Source: an uncultured Bacilli bacterium (GTDB lineage Bacteria > Bacillota_I > Bacilli_A > RF39 > UBA660). From it: a DNA stretch of 10,519 bases. The stretch spans positions 1 through 10,519 of the forward strand of contig CANPWS010000032.1 of NCBI GenBank assembly GCA_947584955.1. Reading direction: 5' to 3'. The notes under the pieces were generated by a model, which was given only the letters and a program-made list of their open reading frames with translations, ran no database searches and was not told the origin of the DNA. This document shows positions 1 to 6,509 of the stretch, piece after piece. The position numbers were made by a program, and so were the translations under genes. Positions within the stretch are counted from its first letter, which is position 1. The number at the start of each line of letters is the position of its first letter.

Positions 1-7
1 AAATCAT

Positions 8-50
8 AAAAAAACTGATAACTAGAACCTAATTCTAAATATCAGTTTTT
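8..50 (-). terminator. Rho-independent terminator of the coat gene, possibly bidirectional
   Basis: Arms at 10-20 (AAAAACTGATA) and 40-50 (TATCAGTTTTT) pair over 11 bp. A second 5-bp stem (23-27 with 33-37) sits inside the loop. Read on the minus strand, the hairpin lies just past the coat gene stop and ends in a run of seven T. Read on the plus strand it ends in five T, so it could also stop transcription arriving from the left edge. Confidence 0.8.
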
Positions 51-93
51 AATTTTGTCTACTTTTTCAGCAGTCTCTAGCAAAACCTATTTT

Positions 94-513
94 TTATATA
101 GTATCAACAAATGTATCTTCTAGACATCTTAACATACATACACAATTCAAATTAATTGTAAAAAATGAATTAGTACTTACATAAGGAAATCCTGAAGTAG
201 GATCAGTGCTTGGCGCTAGAACTCTACAAGTAGCACAACAATCATCTAATTTTTCTAACCTAAATACTGAAGATGTAACTGTTTCAGCAGGATCTCTTGA
301 AATAGGCATTGATATTGGTGTACTACCTGAAGAACAAGTATAAAGAACTATAGGTCTAGTATTACAAAAAGTAGCACAAGATTGACCTAAGAAGCCTCTA
401 TCACAAGTTTCTAAGCAGCTATCACTTTGACAGACACTTTGTTGAAGTAGTAATATTACTTTTAGAATATCAGAGATGCAGTTATTGCAAGTATTACTAT
501 CATTATTACACAT
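94..513 (-). CDS. CotY/CotZ-family spore coat (exosporium) protein
   Basis: This is a structural, disulfide-rich protein of the outer spore coat or exosporium crust, where family members (CotY, CotZ, ExsY) self-assemble into cross-linked sheets in the mother cell. Seen: 139 residues with 15 cysteines, including C9/C12, C28/C33/C37, C46/C50, the block FRLEKLDDCCATCRVL at residues 84-99, and NLNCVCMLRCLEDTFVD at 121-137. Those two blocks match the family core FRVEKL-CDCCAT and D-L-x-C-x-C-x-x-x-C-L as I remember it from Bacillus CotZ. The start at 513 is chosen over an in-frame ATG at 540 because a strong ribosome binding site (AAAGGGGTGG) sits 5 bases upstream of it; the upstream ATG would place that site inside the coding region. 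It stands alone on the minus strand, divergent from the symporter gene. CotY and CotZ are paralogues, so no single symbol is given. Confidence 0.88.
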   Translation of the reverse strand: MCNNDSNTCNNCISDILKVILLLQQSVCQSDSCLETCDRGFLGQSCATFCNTRPIVLYTCSSGSTPISMPISRDPAETVTSSVFRLEKLDDCCATCRVLAPSTDPTSGFPYVSTNSFFTINLNCVCMLRCLEDTFVDTI

Positions 514-518
514 ATAAT

Positions 519-528
519 CCACCCCTTT
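519..528 (-). promoter_or_regulatory. Strong ribosome binding site that fixes the coat gene start
   Basis: On the minus strand this reads AAAGGGGTGG, then 5 bases, then ATG at 513. It is the G-richest short stretch in this intergenic area, consistent with high-level translation of a structural coat protein. Confidence 0.8.
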
Positions 529-543
529 ATTTATATTCAATAT

Positions 544-571
544 AATTTATGAGTAAACAAACTAAAAATGC
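544..571 (-). promoter_or_regulatory. Possible mother-cell sigma (SigE/SigK-type) promoter of the coat gene
   Basis: On the minus strand, CATAAATT(A) at 551-543 fits the -10 patterns of sporulation sigma factors: CATA-N3-TA for SigK and CATACA-N-T, with one mismatch, for SigE. GCATTTT at 571-565 resembles a SigE -35 (KMATATT) at a spacing of 13, one base shorter than usual. The predicted start near 536 leaves a leader of about 20 bases that contains the whole ribosome binding site. The match is by eye to remembered consensus. The -35 overlaps one arm of the hairpin at 564-601. Confidence 0.45.
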
Positions 572-601
572 ACGACTAATACCTAAAATATGCATTTTTT
601 T
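564..601 (+). terminator. Hairpin plus T-run upstream of the symporter (terminator or leader attenuator)
   Basis: AAAAATGCA (564-572) pairs with TGCATTTTT (591-599) over 9 bp around an 18-base loop. On the plus strand it is followed by an unbroken T-run to 601. It ends 24 bases before the symporter start with no plus-strand gene to its left, so it is either a stop for stray transcription or an attenuator in the symporter leader. On the minus strand the T-run is shorter (five T). Confidence 0.5.
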
Positions 602-625
602 CAAAGATAGATTATAAAATTAAGT

Positions 626-1966
626 ATGAAAAACAAAATATTGGGATTATTAACAATAATAGTAGTAATAATAGCCTTAATAACATCTTTTATAAATATA
701 GCTTATTTTACTTATTTAAAAAGTATTATTTGGAGTATAGTAACAGCACTTCTTATTTTGATATCAATATACTATACATTTAAATTAAATTTTATTCAGT
801 TTAGAATAAAAAAAATATTCAAATCTATATTTAAGAAAACAAAAGGACAAATATCAACTTTTGAATCATTATCAGTATCCTTAGCTGCTAAAATAGGTGT
901 AGGTTCATTATCAGGAATAGCTTTATCTATTTTTATAGGGGGAGTAGGAACAATCTTTTGGATGTGGATAATAACCATAATAATAGCAATAATATCTTAC
1001 ATTGAGGGATATTTAGGAGTATTATATCAAGAAAAGAAAGAAAATGATATGGTCGGAGGTCCAGCATTTTATATAAAAAAAATAACTTCATCAAATTTTT
1101 TAGCTTTATTATATGCTATATTTACTATAATAGCTTATATATTAGGATTTATTACTATTCAGTCTAATACTATAGTAAAATCAGTAAATCATATTTACAA
1201 TGTAGATAAATACATAATTTTAATTATTTTAGTAATATTTACAAGCTTAATAATATTCAAAGGAATAAAAAAAATAGCAATTTTTAGTGCAAAAATAGTA
1301 CCAATAATGGGAATAATTTATATAATACTTGGACTATTTATAATAATAAATAACATAGATAAAATACCTCAAATATTAACATCTATAGTAAAAAGTGCTT
1401 TTAACTTTAAAAGTTTTTTTTCAGGTTTTTTAGAAGTATTAATAATTGGAGTACAAAGAGGAATATTTGCAAGTGAAGTAGGCGTAGGAACTAGTGCTAT
1501 AGCTTCTTCAATGACTACAGATAGTCCTAAAAATCAAGGGTATGTTCAACTATTTGGAACATATTTTACTATCTTTATTATCTGCACAATAACATCATTT
1601 ATCATAATAAGTGCTAAAGTAGAAGTAAATTCTTATAAAAACATAAATGGAATAGAATATTTAATAGATGCATTTAATTATCATTTAGGAAATATAGGAA
1701 GTTTAATATTCATAATAATAACTATCTTATTTGCCTTTTCAACAGTAGTCTCAGGATATCTTTTTGGAGAGTTATCACTTAAATTTATTATAACTAAATT
1801 AACAAACAAAGAAGTAACATTATTTAAAATATTAACAATAATTTTAGTATTTTTAGGAGGAATATTAAGTCCAAATATATTATGGAATTTAATAGACATA
1901 TTAATAGCAATATTAACTATAATTAATCTATATACTATATTTTGTTTAAAAAAGAAAATAGAATAA
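626..1966 (+). CDS. Alanine/glycine:cation symporter (AGCS) family protein
   Basis: This is an inner-membrane secondary transporter. The family imports small amino acids, classically alanine or glycine, with sodium or protons. Seen: 446 residues, near-continuous hydrophobic helices (about 10), and family landmarks: AAKIGVGSLSGIAL at 87-100, GGVGTIFWMW at 105-114, MVGGPAFYIKK at 142-152 (usual GGP-x-Y-Y-I), and GVQRGIFASEVGVGTSAIA at 275-293 (usual G-x-x-R-G-x-F-S-N-E-A-G-x-G-S). The first block has Ser where the common family motif GTGNIxG has Asn, and the last has Ser-Glu-Val for Asn-Glu-Ala, so the exact substrate is unsure. No good ribosome binding site precedes 626. A TATAAA at 613-618 would place transcription start almost on the ATG, so a leaderless message is possible. 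yqfC follows after 41 bases. Confidence 0.88.
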   Translation: MKNKILGLLTIIVVIIALITSFINIAYFTYLKSIIWSIVTALLILISIYYTFKLNFIQFRIKKIFKSIFKKTKGQISTFESLSVSLAAKIGVGSLSGIALSIFIGGVGTIFWMWIITIIIAIISYIEGYLGVLYQEKKENDMVGGPAFYIKKITSSNFLALLYAIFTIIAYILGFITIQSNTIVKSVNHIYNVDKYIILIILVIFTSLIIFKGIKKIAIFSAKIVPIMGIIYIILGLFIIINNIDKIPQILTSIVKSAFNFKSFFSGFLEVLIIGVQRGIFASEVGVGTSAIASSMTTDSPKNQGYVQLFGTYFTIFIICTITSFIIISAKVEVNSYKNINGIEYLIDAFNYHLGNIGSLIFIIITILFAFSTVVSGYLFGELSLKFIITKLTNKEVTLFKILTIILVFLGGILSPNILWNLIDILIAILTIINLYTIFCLKKKIE

Positions 1967-2007
1967 TAAATTAAAAATTCATTTCATATAATAAAAGTGG
2001 AGATACT

Positions 2008-2256
2008 ATGAAAATATTAGATAGAATTAATAATTATATAAACGAAAATGAGTATAAAATAGTTATAACTGAAAGTTATATAAATATTATAAATTATATA
2101 GAAATACTAGATTTTGATTCTACAAAAATAAGTATAAGACACGAAAAGGGAATAACTAGTATAATAGGAAAAGATCTAGTAATAAGTAAAATGTTCCAAG
2201 ATGAAATATTAATAACAGGTAATTTTTATACCGTTAATTTAAAAGGTGAAACATGA
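2008..2256 (+). CDS. yqfC: Sporulation protein YqfC (YabP/YqfC family)
   Basis: A small sporulation protein of the YabP/YqfC family; its molecular role is unknown, and in Bacillus it belongs to the mother-cell SigE programme. Seen: 82 residues, within the usual 80-100. The family core is clear: an N-terminal block around residues 20-31, the predicted strand ISIRHEKGI at 41-49 and IIGKDLVISKMFQDEILITG at 52-71, which corresponds to the common G-K-D-L-V-I-x-x-x-x-x-x-E-I-x-I-x-G signature. A ribosome binding site GTGGAG (1997-2002) lies 5 bases from the ATG. The stop overlaps the yqfD start as ATGA, so the two are translationally coupled, and this gene order (yqfC then yqfD) is itself supporting evidence. 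Confidence 0.87.
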   Translation: MKILDRINNYINENEYKIVITESYINIINYIEILDFDSTKISIRHEKGITSIIGKDLVISKMFQDEILITGNFYTVNLKGET

Positions 2257-3449
2257 GAAATACTTTTTTAGATAAGATAGAAAGTACATGTAAAGTTGTA
2301 GTCGAAGGAAAAAATGTTAATAATTATATAAAAAGATTAATAAAAGATAAAATAAATATAATATCTTTAAAATATAATAACTATAATAAAGCAGAAATAA
2401 TAATTAAATATGAAGATTATTTAAAATTAAAAGATATGAGAAGTATTTATAAAATAGAAATTATAGAAAAGTATGGTAAGTTAAAATTTATAGAAAGAAT
2501 AAAAAGAAATTATATTTTATTTTTATCTATATTATTAGGGTTAATTGTAATTATATTTTTATCAAAAGTTATATTTAGTATTGAAGTTATACATACAAAC
2601 AAAGATATAATAACTTTAATAGAAAAAGAATTAAAAGATCATGGAATAGAAAAATATAAAATGAAGAAGTCTTATAAACAGTTAGAAGAAATTGAAGATG
2701 ATATTTTAAATAAAAATAAAGATAAATTAGAATGGATAGAAATAGAAGTTTCAGGAACTAAATATATAGTTAAAGTTGAAGAAAGAAAAATAAAAGAGAA
2801 AAATGATATTAATAAGTATCAAGATGTAGTTATGAAAAAAAGTGGTATTTTGAAAAAAATTGTAGCGTATTCTGGGGAAAAAGTAAAAGAATTAAATACT
2901 TTTGTATCTAGTGGTGATACTGTTATAAGTGGTACTATTACTAAACCTAGTGGAGAAAAATTTTATACTATGGCAAAGGGGTTAATATATGCCAATGTTT
3001 GGTATACAATCGATGTTGAATATCCATATCATTATAAAGAAGAAAGACTAACTGGAAGGCAAAAAGAAGTATATTATATTAGTTTTTTAGGAAAAAGAAT
3101 AAGTTTATTTGATTTTAATAAATATAATAGCTTTCAATCAAGTCCTAAGGTAATATTTTATAATAATATAATTCCCCTTAGTTTTGTAAAAGAAAAAGAG
3201 TATGAAGTAATAATTATAGATGAAATATATACTGAAGATGAAGTAATAAATAAAGCTATAGAACTTGCAGAAAGTAGATTACTTTCTTCTAATGATAAAA
3301 TAGAATCTGTAGATGAAGTTAGTATTATTACTAAGACAAATTTAGAATCTAAAATAAAATTAAAGTTATTTTTAAGTGTAACTGAAGAAGTATCAATGAC
3401 AAAAGATATTACCTTAGAAAATGAAGAAATTCAATTAGAAAATGAATAA
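2253..3449 (+). CDS. yqfD: Sporulation protein YqfD
   Basis: A membrane-anchored sporulation protein of the YqfD family, needed for normal spore development in Bacillus-type organisms; the biochemical role is not established. Seen: 398 residues, the expected family length. The soluble N-terminal region (1-85) is followed by one transmembrane helix at about 87-108 (start YILFLSILLGLIVIIFLSKV), then a long extracytoplasmic-type region rich in beta strands and Lys/Glu. The segment GILKKIVAYSGEKVKELNTFVSSGDTVISG, from about residue 198, resembles the family's G-x-V-x-G-D-x-V-x-x-G-x-x-L turn. The start overlaps the yqfC stop (ATGA) with ribosome binding site AAAGGTGA just upstream. A terminator follows the stop by 2 bases. 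In many Bacillota phoH and ybeY come next; here they do not. Confidence 0.9.
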   Translation: MRNTFLDKIESTCKVVVEGKNVNNYIKRLIKDKINIISLKYNNYNKAEIIIKYEDYLKLKDMRSIYKIEIIEKYGKLKFIERIKRNYILFLSILLGLIVIIFLSKVIFSIEVIHTNKDIITLIEKELKDHGIEKYKMKKSYKQLEEIEDDILNKNKDKLEWIEIEVSGTKYIVKVEERKIKEKNDINKYQDVVMKKSGILKKIVAYSGEKVKELNTFVSSGDTVISGTITKPSGEKFYTMAKGLIYANVWYTIDVEYPYHYKEERLTGRQKEVYYISFLGKRISLFDFNKYNSFQSSPKVIFYNNIIPLSFVKEKEYEVIIIDEIYTEDEVINKAIELAESRLLSSNDKIESVDEVSIITKTNLESKIKLKLFLSVTEEVSMTKDITLENEEIQLENE

Positions 3450-3451
3450 CT

Positions 3452-3483
3452 AAAATTAGGCTATTTAATGCTTAATTTTTTTT
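3452..3483 (+). terminator. Rho-independent terminator after yqfD
   Basis: AAAATTAGGC (3452-3461) pairs with GCTTAATTTT (3470-3479) through one G-T wobble around an 8-base loop, followed by T to 3483. It closes the yqfC-yqfD unit just before the promoter of the next operon. Confidence 0.8.
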
Positions 3484-3501
3484 AATATTAGTTATAAATT
3501 C

Positions 3502-3530
3502 TTGACATAAGAATATTAATATAATATAAT
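3502..3530 (+). promoter_or_regulatory. Consensus SigA promoter of the ABC/GntR operon
   Basis: TTGACA at 3502-3507 and TATAAT at 3525-3530 are both perfect, with an ideal 17-bp spacer. Start of transcription is expected near 3537. A promoter this strong would need a repressor, which fits the operator next to it and the GntR gene in the operon. Confidence 0.92.
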
Positions 3531-3532
3531 GT

Positions 3533-3559
3533 AATTGTATTAGTACAAATAATACAATT
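3533..3559 (+). promoter_or_regulatory. Perfect inverted repeat at the transcription start: likely operator for the operon's GntR regulator
   Basis: AATTGTATTA (3533-3542) and TAATACAATT (3550-3559) are exact reverse complements separated by 7 bases. A second, near-perfect palindrome TTGTATTAGTACAA (3535-3548) overlaps the left arm. The element starts 2 bases after the -10 box and covers the predicted start, the classic position for a repressor that blocks polymerase. YtrA-type GntR regulators usually repress their own operon from such a site. The link to the GntR at 6499 is inference; there is no T-run, so it is not a terminator. Confidence 0.72.
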
Positions 3560-3575
3560 TTGGAAGGAGAAAAAA

Positions 3576-4472
3576 ATGATAAAAATAGAGAAATTATCTA
3601 AAAAATATGATAAAGAAAATGTTATAGATAATTTAAACTGTGAAATAAAAGATGGCTGTATCTATGGATTAGTCGGAGCAAATGGCGCAGGAAAATCAAC
3701 ATTATTAAGACTCATAAATGGAATATTTATGAAAGATGAAGGAAGTATTTTAATAGATAATGAAGAAGTATTTGAAAATGAAAAGATAAAGCAAGAATTA
3801 GTATTTGTACCAGATGATTTATTTTTCTATCCAGGTTATACTTTATTAGATACGGCAAAATATTATGAAGCTTTATATAAAAAATTTGACATGGAATATT
3901 TAAAAAAACTTGCTAGTTTATTAAAGTTAGATTTAAATAGAAAAATAAATACCTTTTCCAAAGGCATGAAAAGACAATGTGCATTAATATGTGCATTAGC
4001 TACTAAGTGTAAATATATGTTTTTTGATGAAACCTTTGATGGTTTAGATCCTGTTATAAGAAATGCAATGAAAAAAATAATTGCAAGTCAGATTGAAAAA
4101 GAAAATACTACCATTATAATGACAAGTCATAATTTAAGAGAATTAGAAGATATTTGTGATAATTTAGGATTATTATATAAAGGTGGAATTCTTTTTGAAA
4201 GTGATATAGATAGTATTAAGACAAGTATGTATAAAGTACAAATATCACTTAAAAATGATTTTTCTAAAGATAGCTTTAAAGATTTAGAAGTGTTATCTTT
4301 TAAAAAAGTAGGAAGTGTTGCTACTATAATAATAGATGATAAAGATGGAACAAGTAAGAAAAAATTAGAAAAATTAAATCCAATAATTTTAGATTATTTA
4401 CCCCTTACTTTAGAAGAAGTATTTATATATGAAATGGAGGCTTTAGGTTATGAATTTAACAAACTTGTTTAA
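3576..4472 (+). CDS. ABC transporter ATP-binding protein (YtrB-like, ABC-2 type)
   Basis: The cytoplasmic ATPase that powers the membrane protein encoded next. Seen in 298 residues: Walker A GANGAGKST at 34-42, a divergent signature FSKGMKRQ at 127-134 (Lys where LSGGQ has Gly), Walker B YMFFDETFDGLD at 147-158 with catalytic Glu152, and the switch His in TSHNL (His185). The Q-loop position reads VPDD, without the usual Gln, as is common in ABC-2 ATPases of GntR/YtrA-linked operons. A C-terminal accessory region of about 90 residues ends in PLTLEEVFIYEME, the typical tail of this class. The ribosome binding site GGAAGGAG (3562-3569) is excellent. Its 3' end overlaps the permease start by 23 bases. 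Role by context: export, antibiotic or envelope-stress response; substrate unknown. Confidence 0.9.
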   Translation: MIKIEKLSKKYDKENVIDNLNCEIKDGCIYGLVGANGAGKSTLLRLINGIFMKDEGSILIDNEEVFENEKIKQELVFVPDDLFFYPGYTLLDTAKYYEALYKKFDMEYLKKLASLLKLDLNRKINTFSKGMKRQCALICALATKCKYMFFDETFDGLDPVIRNAMKKIIASQIEKENTTIIMTSHNLRELEDICDNLGLLYKGGILFESDIDSIKTSMYKVQISLKNDFSKDSFKDLEVLSFKKVGSVATIIIDDKDGTSKKKLEKLNPIILDYLPLTLEEVFIYEMEALGYEFNKLV

Positions 4473-5958
4473 TTTTAATTATTTAAAACAGAATGTAAAA
4501 AAATCTAAAGTAATATTATCAATATTTATAGGATTAATACCTATATTAAATACAATTATATTAATAATGGAATTTGATAACAATAATAATCAAGTATTTA
4601 ATTTTCAAAATATTTCAGTAATAAATTATATTGGTATATATTTCTTACCAATAATAGTATCAATTTGTCTTTTTAATTATGTTTATAAGAAAAAAAGTGT
4701 CGATTTTATAAATTCAATGCCTATTACTAGAAAGAGTATTTTTGTAACAAATACAATATTTGGAATAATAATCTTTTTAGCAATGTTAATTATAAATATT
4801 ATATTATTAAAAGTATTAACTTTAATATTTGGTATTCAAATTCCTTTTATGATGTTTATAGATTACTTATGGTTTTGGTTTGTTGTATACATGTTTGTCT
4901 TTTCTGCGACAAATTTAGCTATGAGTGTAAGTGGTAATGCAATAACTCAAATAGTATTAACTCTTTTAATAATATTTTTAGTACCATTTACTACATCATT
5001 TATGAAAACTATTAATAGTCAGTATAAAGATGTATATTTAGAATGTACAAGTGATGAATGTATGATGGAGTCATACTATTGTTATGATAATTTAGAATGT
5101 GCTGTTAATAAACAGTTAAATCTTTATAAAATGTATGATGCTAGGAAAATAAAAAAAACAAATTACACATCTCCTTTTGCTTTTATAAATGTATTTTCAT
5201 ATAATAATAGTAGTTCTATTATAAATTTTATAAGTGTAGTAAAAATGATTATCTTAACTATTATTTATATAGTACTAGGATATATAATGTTTTTAAGACG
5301 AAAAATGGAAGTAAGTGAAACAAGTTTTAAAAATATTCATGTTCATAATATAGTAAGATCTTTAACATTAATACCAATAATAGCAATTTTTTATGAAATA
5401 TTAAAAGAAGAAAATTTAATATCAATAATTTTTGTTTTAGTACTTATGTTAGTATACTATTTTGTATATGACTTACTAACTAAAAAGAGTATTAATCATA
5501 TAAAAATATCATTAATTTACTTTGTATTAGCTACTACTATAATAACTACAACCTATGGTATTGTAGATAAAGTTGGTAATGAAGAAGATGAAAATATTTT
5601 AAAATATAATGACATAAAAGAAATAGCTATAAAATTACCAAATAGTTATAATGAAGATAAAATATATGTAAATGATAAAAATATCTTAAGTACAGTAATA
5701 AAAAGTCAGTCTGATATGGATATGGGAATATATGTAACTAGTTATATAAAAACTAAAAATAATGAAGAATATGAAATACGTAATTATTTATCAAAAGAAA
5801 ATTATAATAAAGTTTTAACATTATTATCAAATAATGAAACATATTCTAAAAATTATAAACAAATTAATAATGATAAAATATTTGCAGTTAGTGTAGGAAG
5901 AAAAATTTACTCTAAAAAAGATAGTAAAAAAATCTTAGATTTAGTAATGAAACATTAA
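4450..5958 (+). CDS. ABC-2 type permease, N-terminal 502 residues (apparently frameshifted at its 3' end)
   Basis: The membrane partner of the preceding ATPase. Seen: predicted helices near residues 22-40, 57-78, 100-120, 134-157, 163-184, 262-282, 303-318, 321-341 and 351-370. The segment DFINSMPITRKSIF at 85-98 is the cytoplasmic coupling motif (short/S-L-P-x-x-R) of Bacillota ABC-2 permeases. The loop after the fifth helix holds four Cys (199, 204, 211, 217). A soluble, probably extracytoplasmic domain starts near 372 and looks like the C-terminal domain I recall as DUF6449, but stops abruptly at residue 502. The next reading frame continues that domain. Start 4450 has GGAGG (4436-4440) 9 bases upstream, inside the ATPase gene. 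Either a real frameshift, a sequence error or a two-part protein would explain the break. Confidence 0.8.
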   Translation: MNLTNLFNFNYLKQNVKKSKVILSIFIGLIPILNTIILIMEFDNNNNQVFNFQNISVINYIGIYFLPIIVSICLFNYVYKKKSVDFINSMPITRKSIFVTNTIFGIIIFLAMLIINIILLKVLTLIFGIQIPFMMFIDYLWFWFVVYMFVFSATNLAMSVSGNAITQIVLTLLIIFLVPFTTSFMKTINSQYKDVYLECTSDECMMESYYCYDNLECAVNKQLNLYKMYDARKIKKTNYTSPFAFINVFSYNNSSSIINFISVVKMIILTIIYIVLGYIMFLRRKMEVSETSFKNIHVHNIVRSLTLIPIIAIFYEILKEENLISIIFVLVLMLVYYFVYDLLTKKSINHIKISLIYFVLATTIITTTYGIVDKVGNEEDENILKYNDIKEIAIKLPNSYNEDKIYVNDKNILSTVIKSQSDMDMGIYVTSYIKTKNNEEYEIRNYLSKENYNKVLTLLSNNETYSKNYKQINNDKIFAVSVGRKIYSKKDSKKILDLVMKH

Positions 5959-5966
5959 ATAAAATG
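5935..5966 (+). other. Probable frameshift junction inside the permease gene
   Basis: The permease frame ends at TAA 5956-5958, while the frame that starts with ATG 5964 is open upstream back to 5928 (an in-frame TAA lies at 5925). One extra A in GTAATG around 5944-5948 would give ...LDLV-NETLNK-MTLKEQ..., fusing the two reading frames into one protein of about 686 residues. Seven A lie nearby at 5926-5932, but the tandem codons there (T AAA AAA) do not form a standard -1 slippery heptamer. Confidence 0.62.
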
Positions 5967-6509
5967 ACATTAAAAGAACAAATTGAATTACAAAGAAAGT
6001 ATAATAATATTAATAGTAATGAATATATAAAAATATATAGTTATGAAAATCATGATATTAAAGAACAACAAATAAATGGATACATTAGTTATGACATTAT
6101 TAATTATATTGTAAATAATGAAAATAGTGTTCTTAAAAATGACTTAGAAAAAATAATACCTTCGGATTTTCTAGTATATTATTCATCTCATTATTTTAAA
6201 GATGATTATGATATTGATTATTATTTAATGAGAAAATCTAAAGATGAGATATATAATTTTATTTTGAATAATGTTAATAATAATGTAGATATGAATAAAG
6301 AATTTTTACAATTAGAAGTATCATTTAAAGGTATGACATATAATTTTACTACTAATAATGTTTCTGAATTTAAGGATATACTTGATAATAAAGGGAAAGA
6401 ATTAGAAAATGATTCTGAATATCAAGAATATTTAAAAGAAAAACAATTAACTGAGAATGATAATTATAATTATTCTTATGTGGATGAGGATAATAATTAT
6501 GCTTATTAA
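5964..6509 (+). CDS. C-terminal part of the ABC permease (DUF6449-like), in a shifted frame
   Basis: 181 residues with no signal peptide and no membrane segment. I read it as the missing end of the permease's soluble domain rather than an independent gene. It lies 5 bases after the permease stop in the -1 frame, has no ribosome binding site before its ATG, and starts with MTLKEQIELQ followed by EYIKIYSYENHDIKEQQING (residues 20-39), the type of block that follows directly in intact members as I remember them. The tail is low-complexity Asn/Asp/Tyr and overlaps the regulator start by 11 bases. If translated separately it may still pair with the permease. An unrelated small protein is possible but less likely. 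Confidence 0.55.
   Translation: MTLKEQIELQRKYNNINSNEYIKIYSYENHDIKEQQINGYISYDIINYIVNNENSVLKNDLEKIIPSDFLVYYSSHYFKDDYDIDYYLMRKSKDEIYNFILNNVNNNVDMNKEFLQLEVSFKGMTYNFTTNNVSEFKDILDNKGKELENDSEYQEYLKEKQLTENDNYNYSYVDEDNNYAY
6486..6490 (+). promoter_or_regulatory. Ribosome binding site that sets the GntR start
   Basis: GAGGA at 6486-6490 lies 8 bases before ATG 6499. An in-frame ATG at 6457 would add 14 mostly Ile residues read from the Asn/Asp/Tyr tail of the previous gene and has no such site, so it is rejected. Confidence 0.75.

Noticed and set aside
51..80. AATTTTGT and AGCAGTCT near the left edge also occur in the terminator at 7479-7494, hinting at a dispersed repeat
   Set aside because: Only two 8-base words are shared, in different spacing, and at the left edge they do not form a hairpin; likely chance or a common terminator sequence.
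514..540. Longer N-terminus for the coat protein from ATG at 540
   Set aside because: The extension would be coded by the ribosome binding site itself, and the family starts with a Cys-rich segment close to the second Met.
1964..1992. SigE-like promoter before yqfC (TAATAAA, 14 bases, CATATAAT)
   Set aside because: The sequence match is fair, but transcription would start about 1999, inside the GTGGAG ribosome binding site, leaving it clipped. Low-complexity A+T DNA gives many such matches.
5925..5958. Programmed -1 frameshifting at the seven-A run in the permease
   Set aside because: The codons are T AAA AAA A, so the P-site codon cannot re-pair properly after a -1 slip. The continuation also reads better if the shift lies later, near GTAATG. 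Not excluded for transcriptional slippage.
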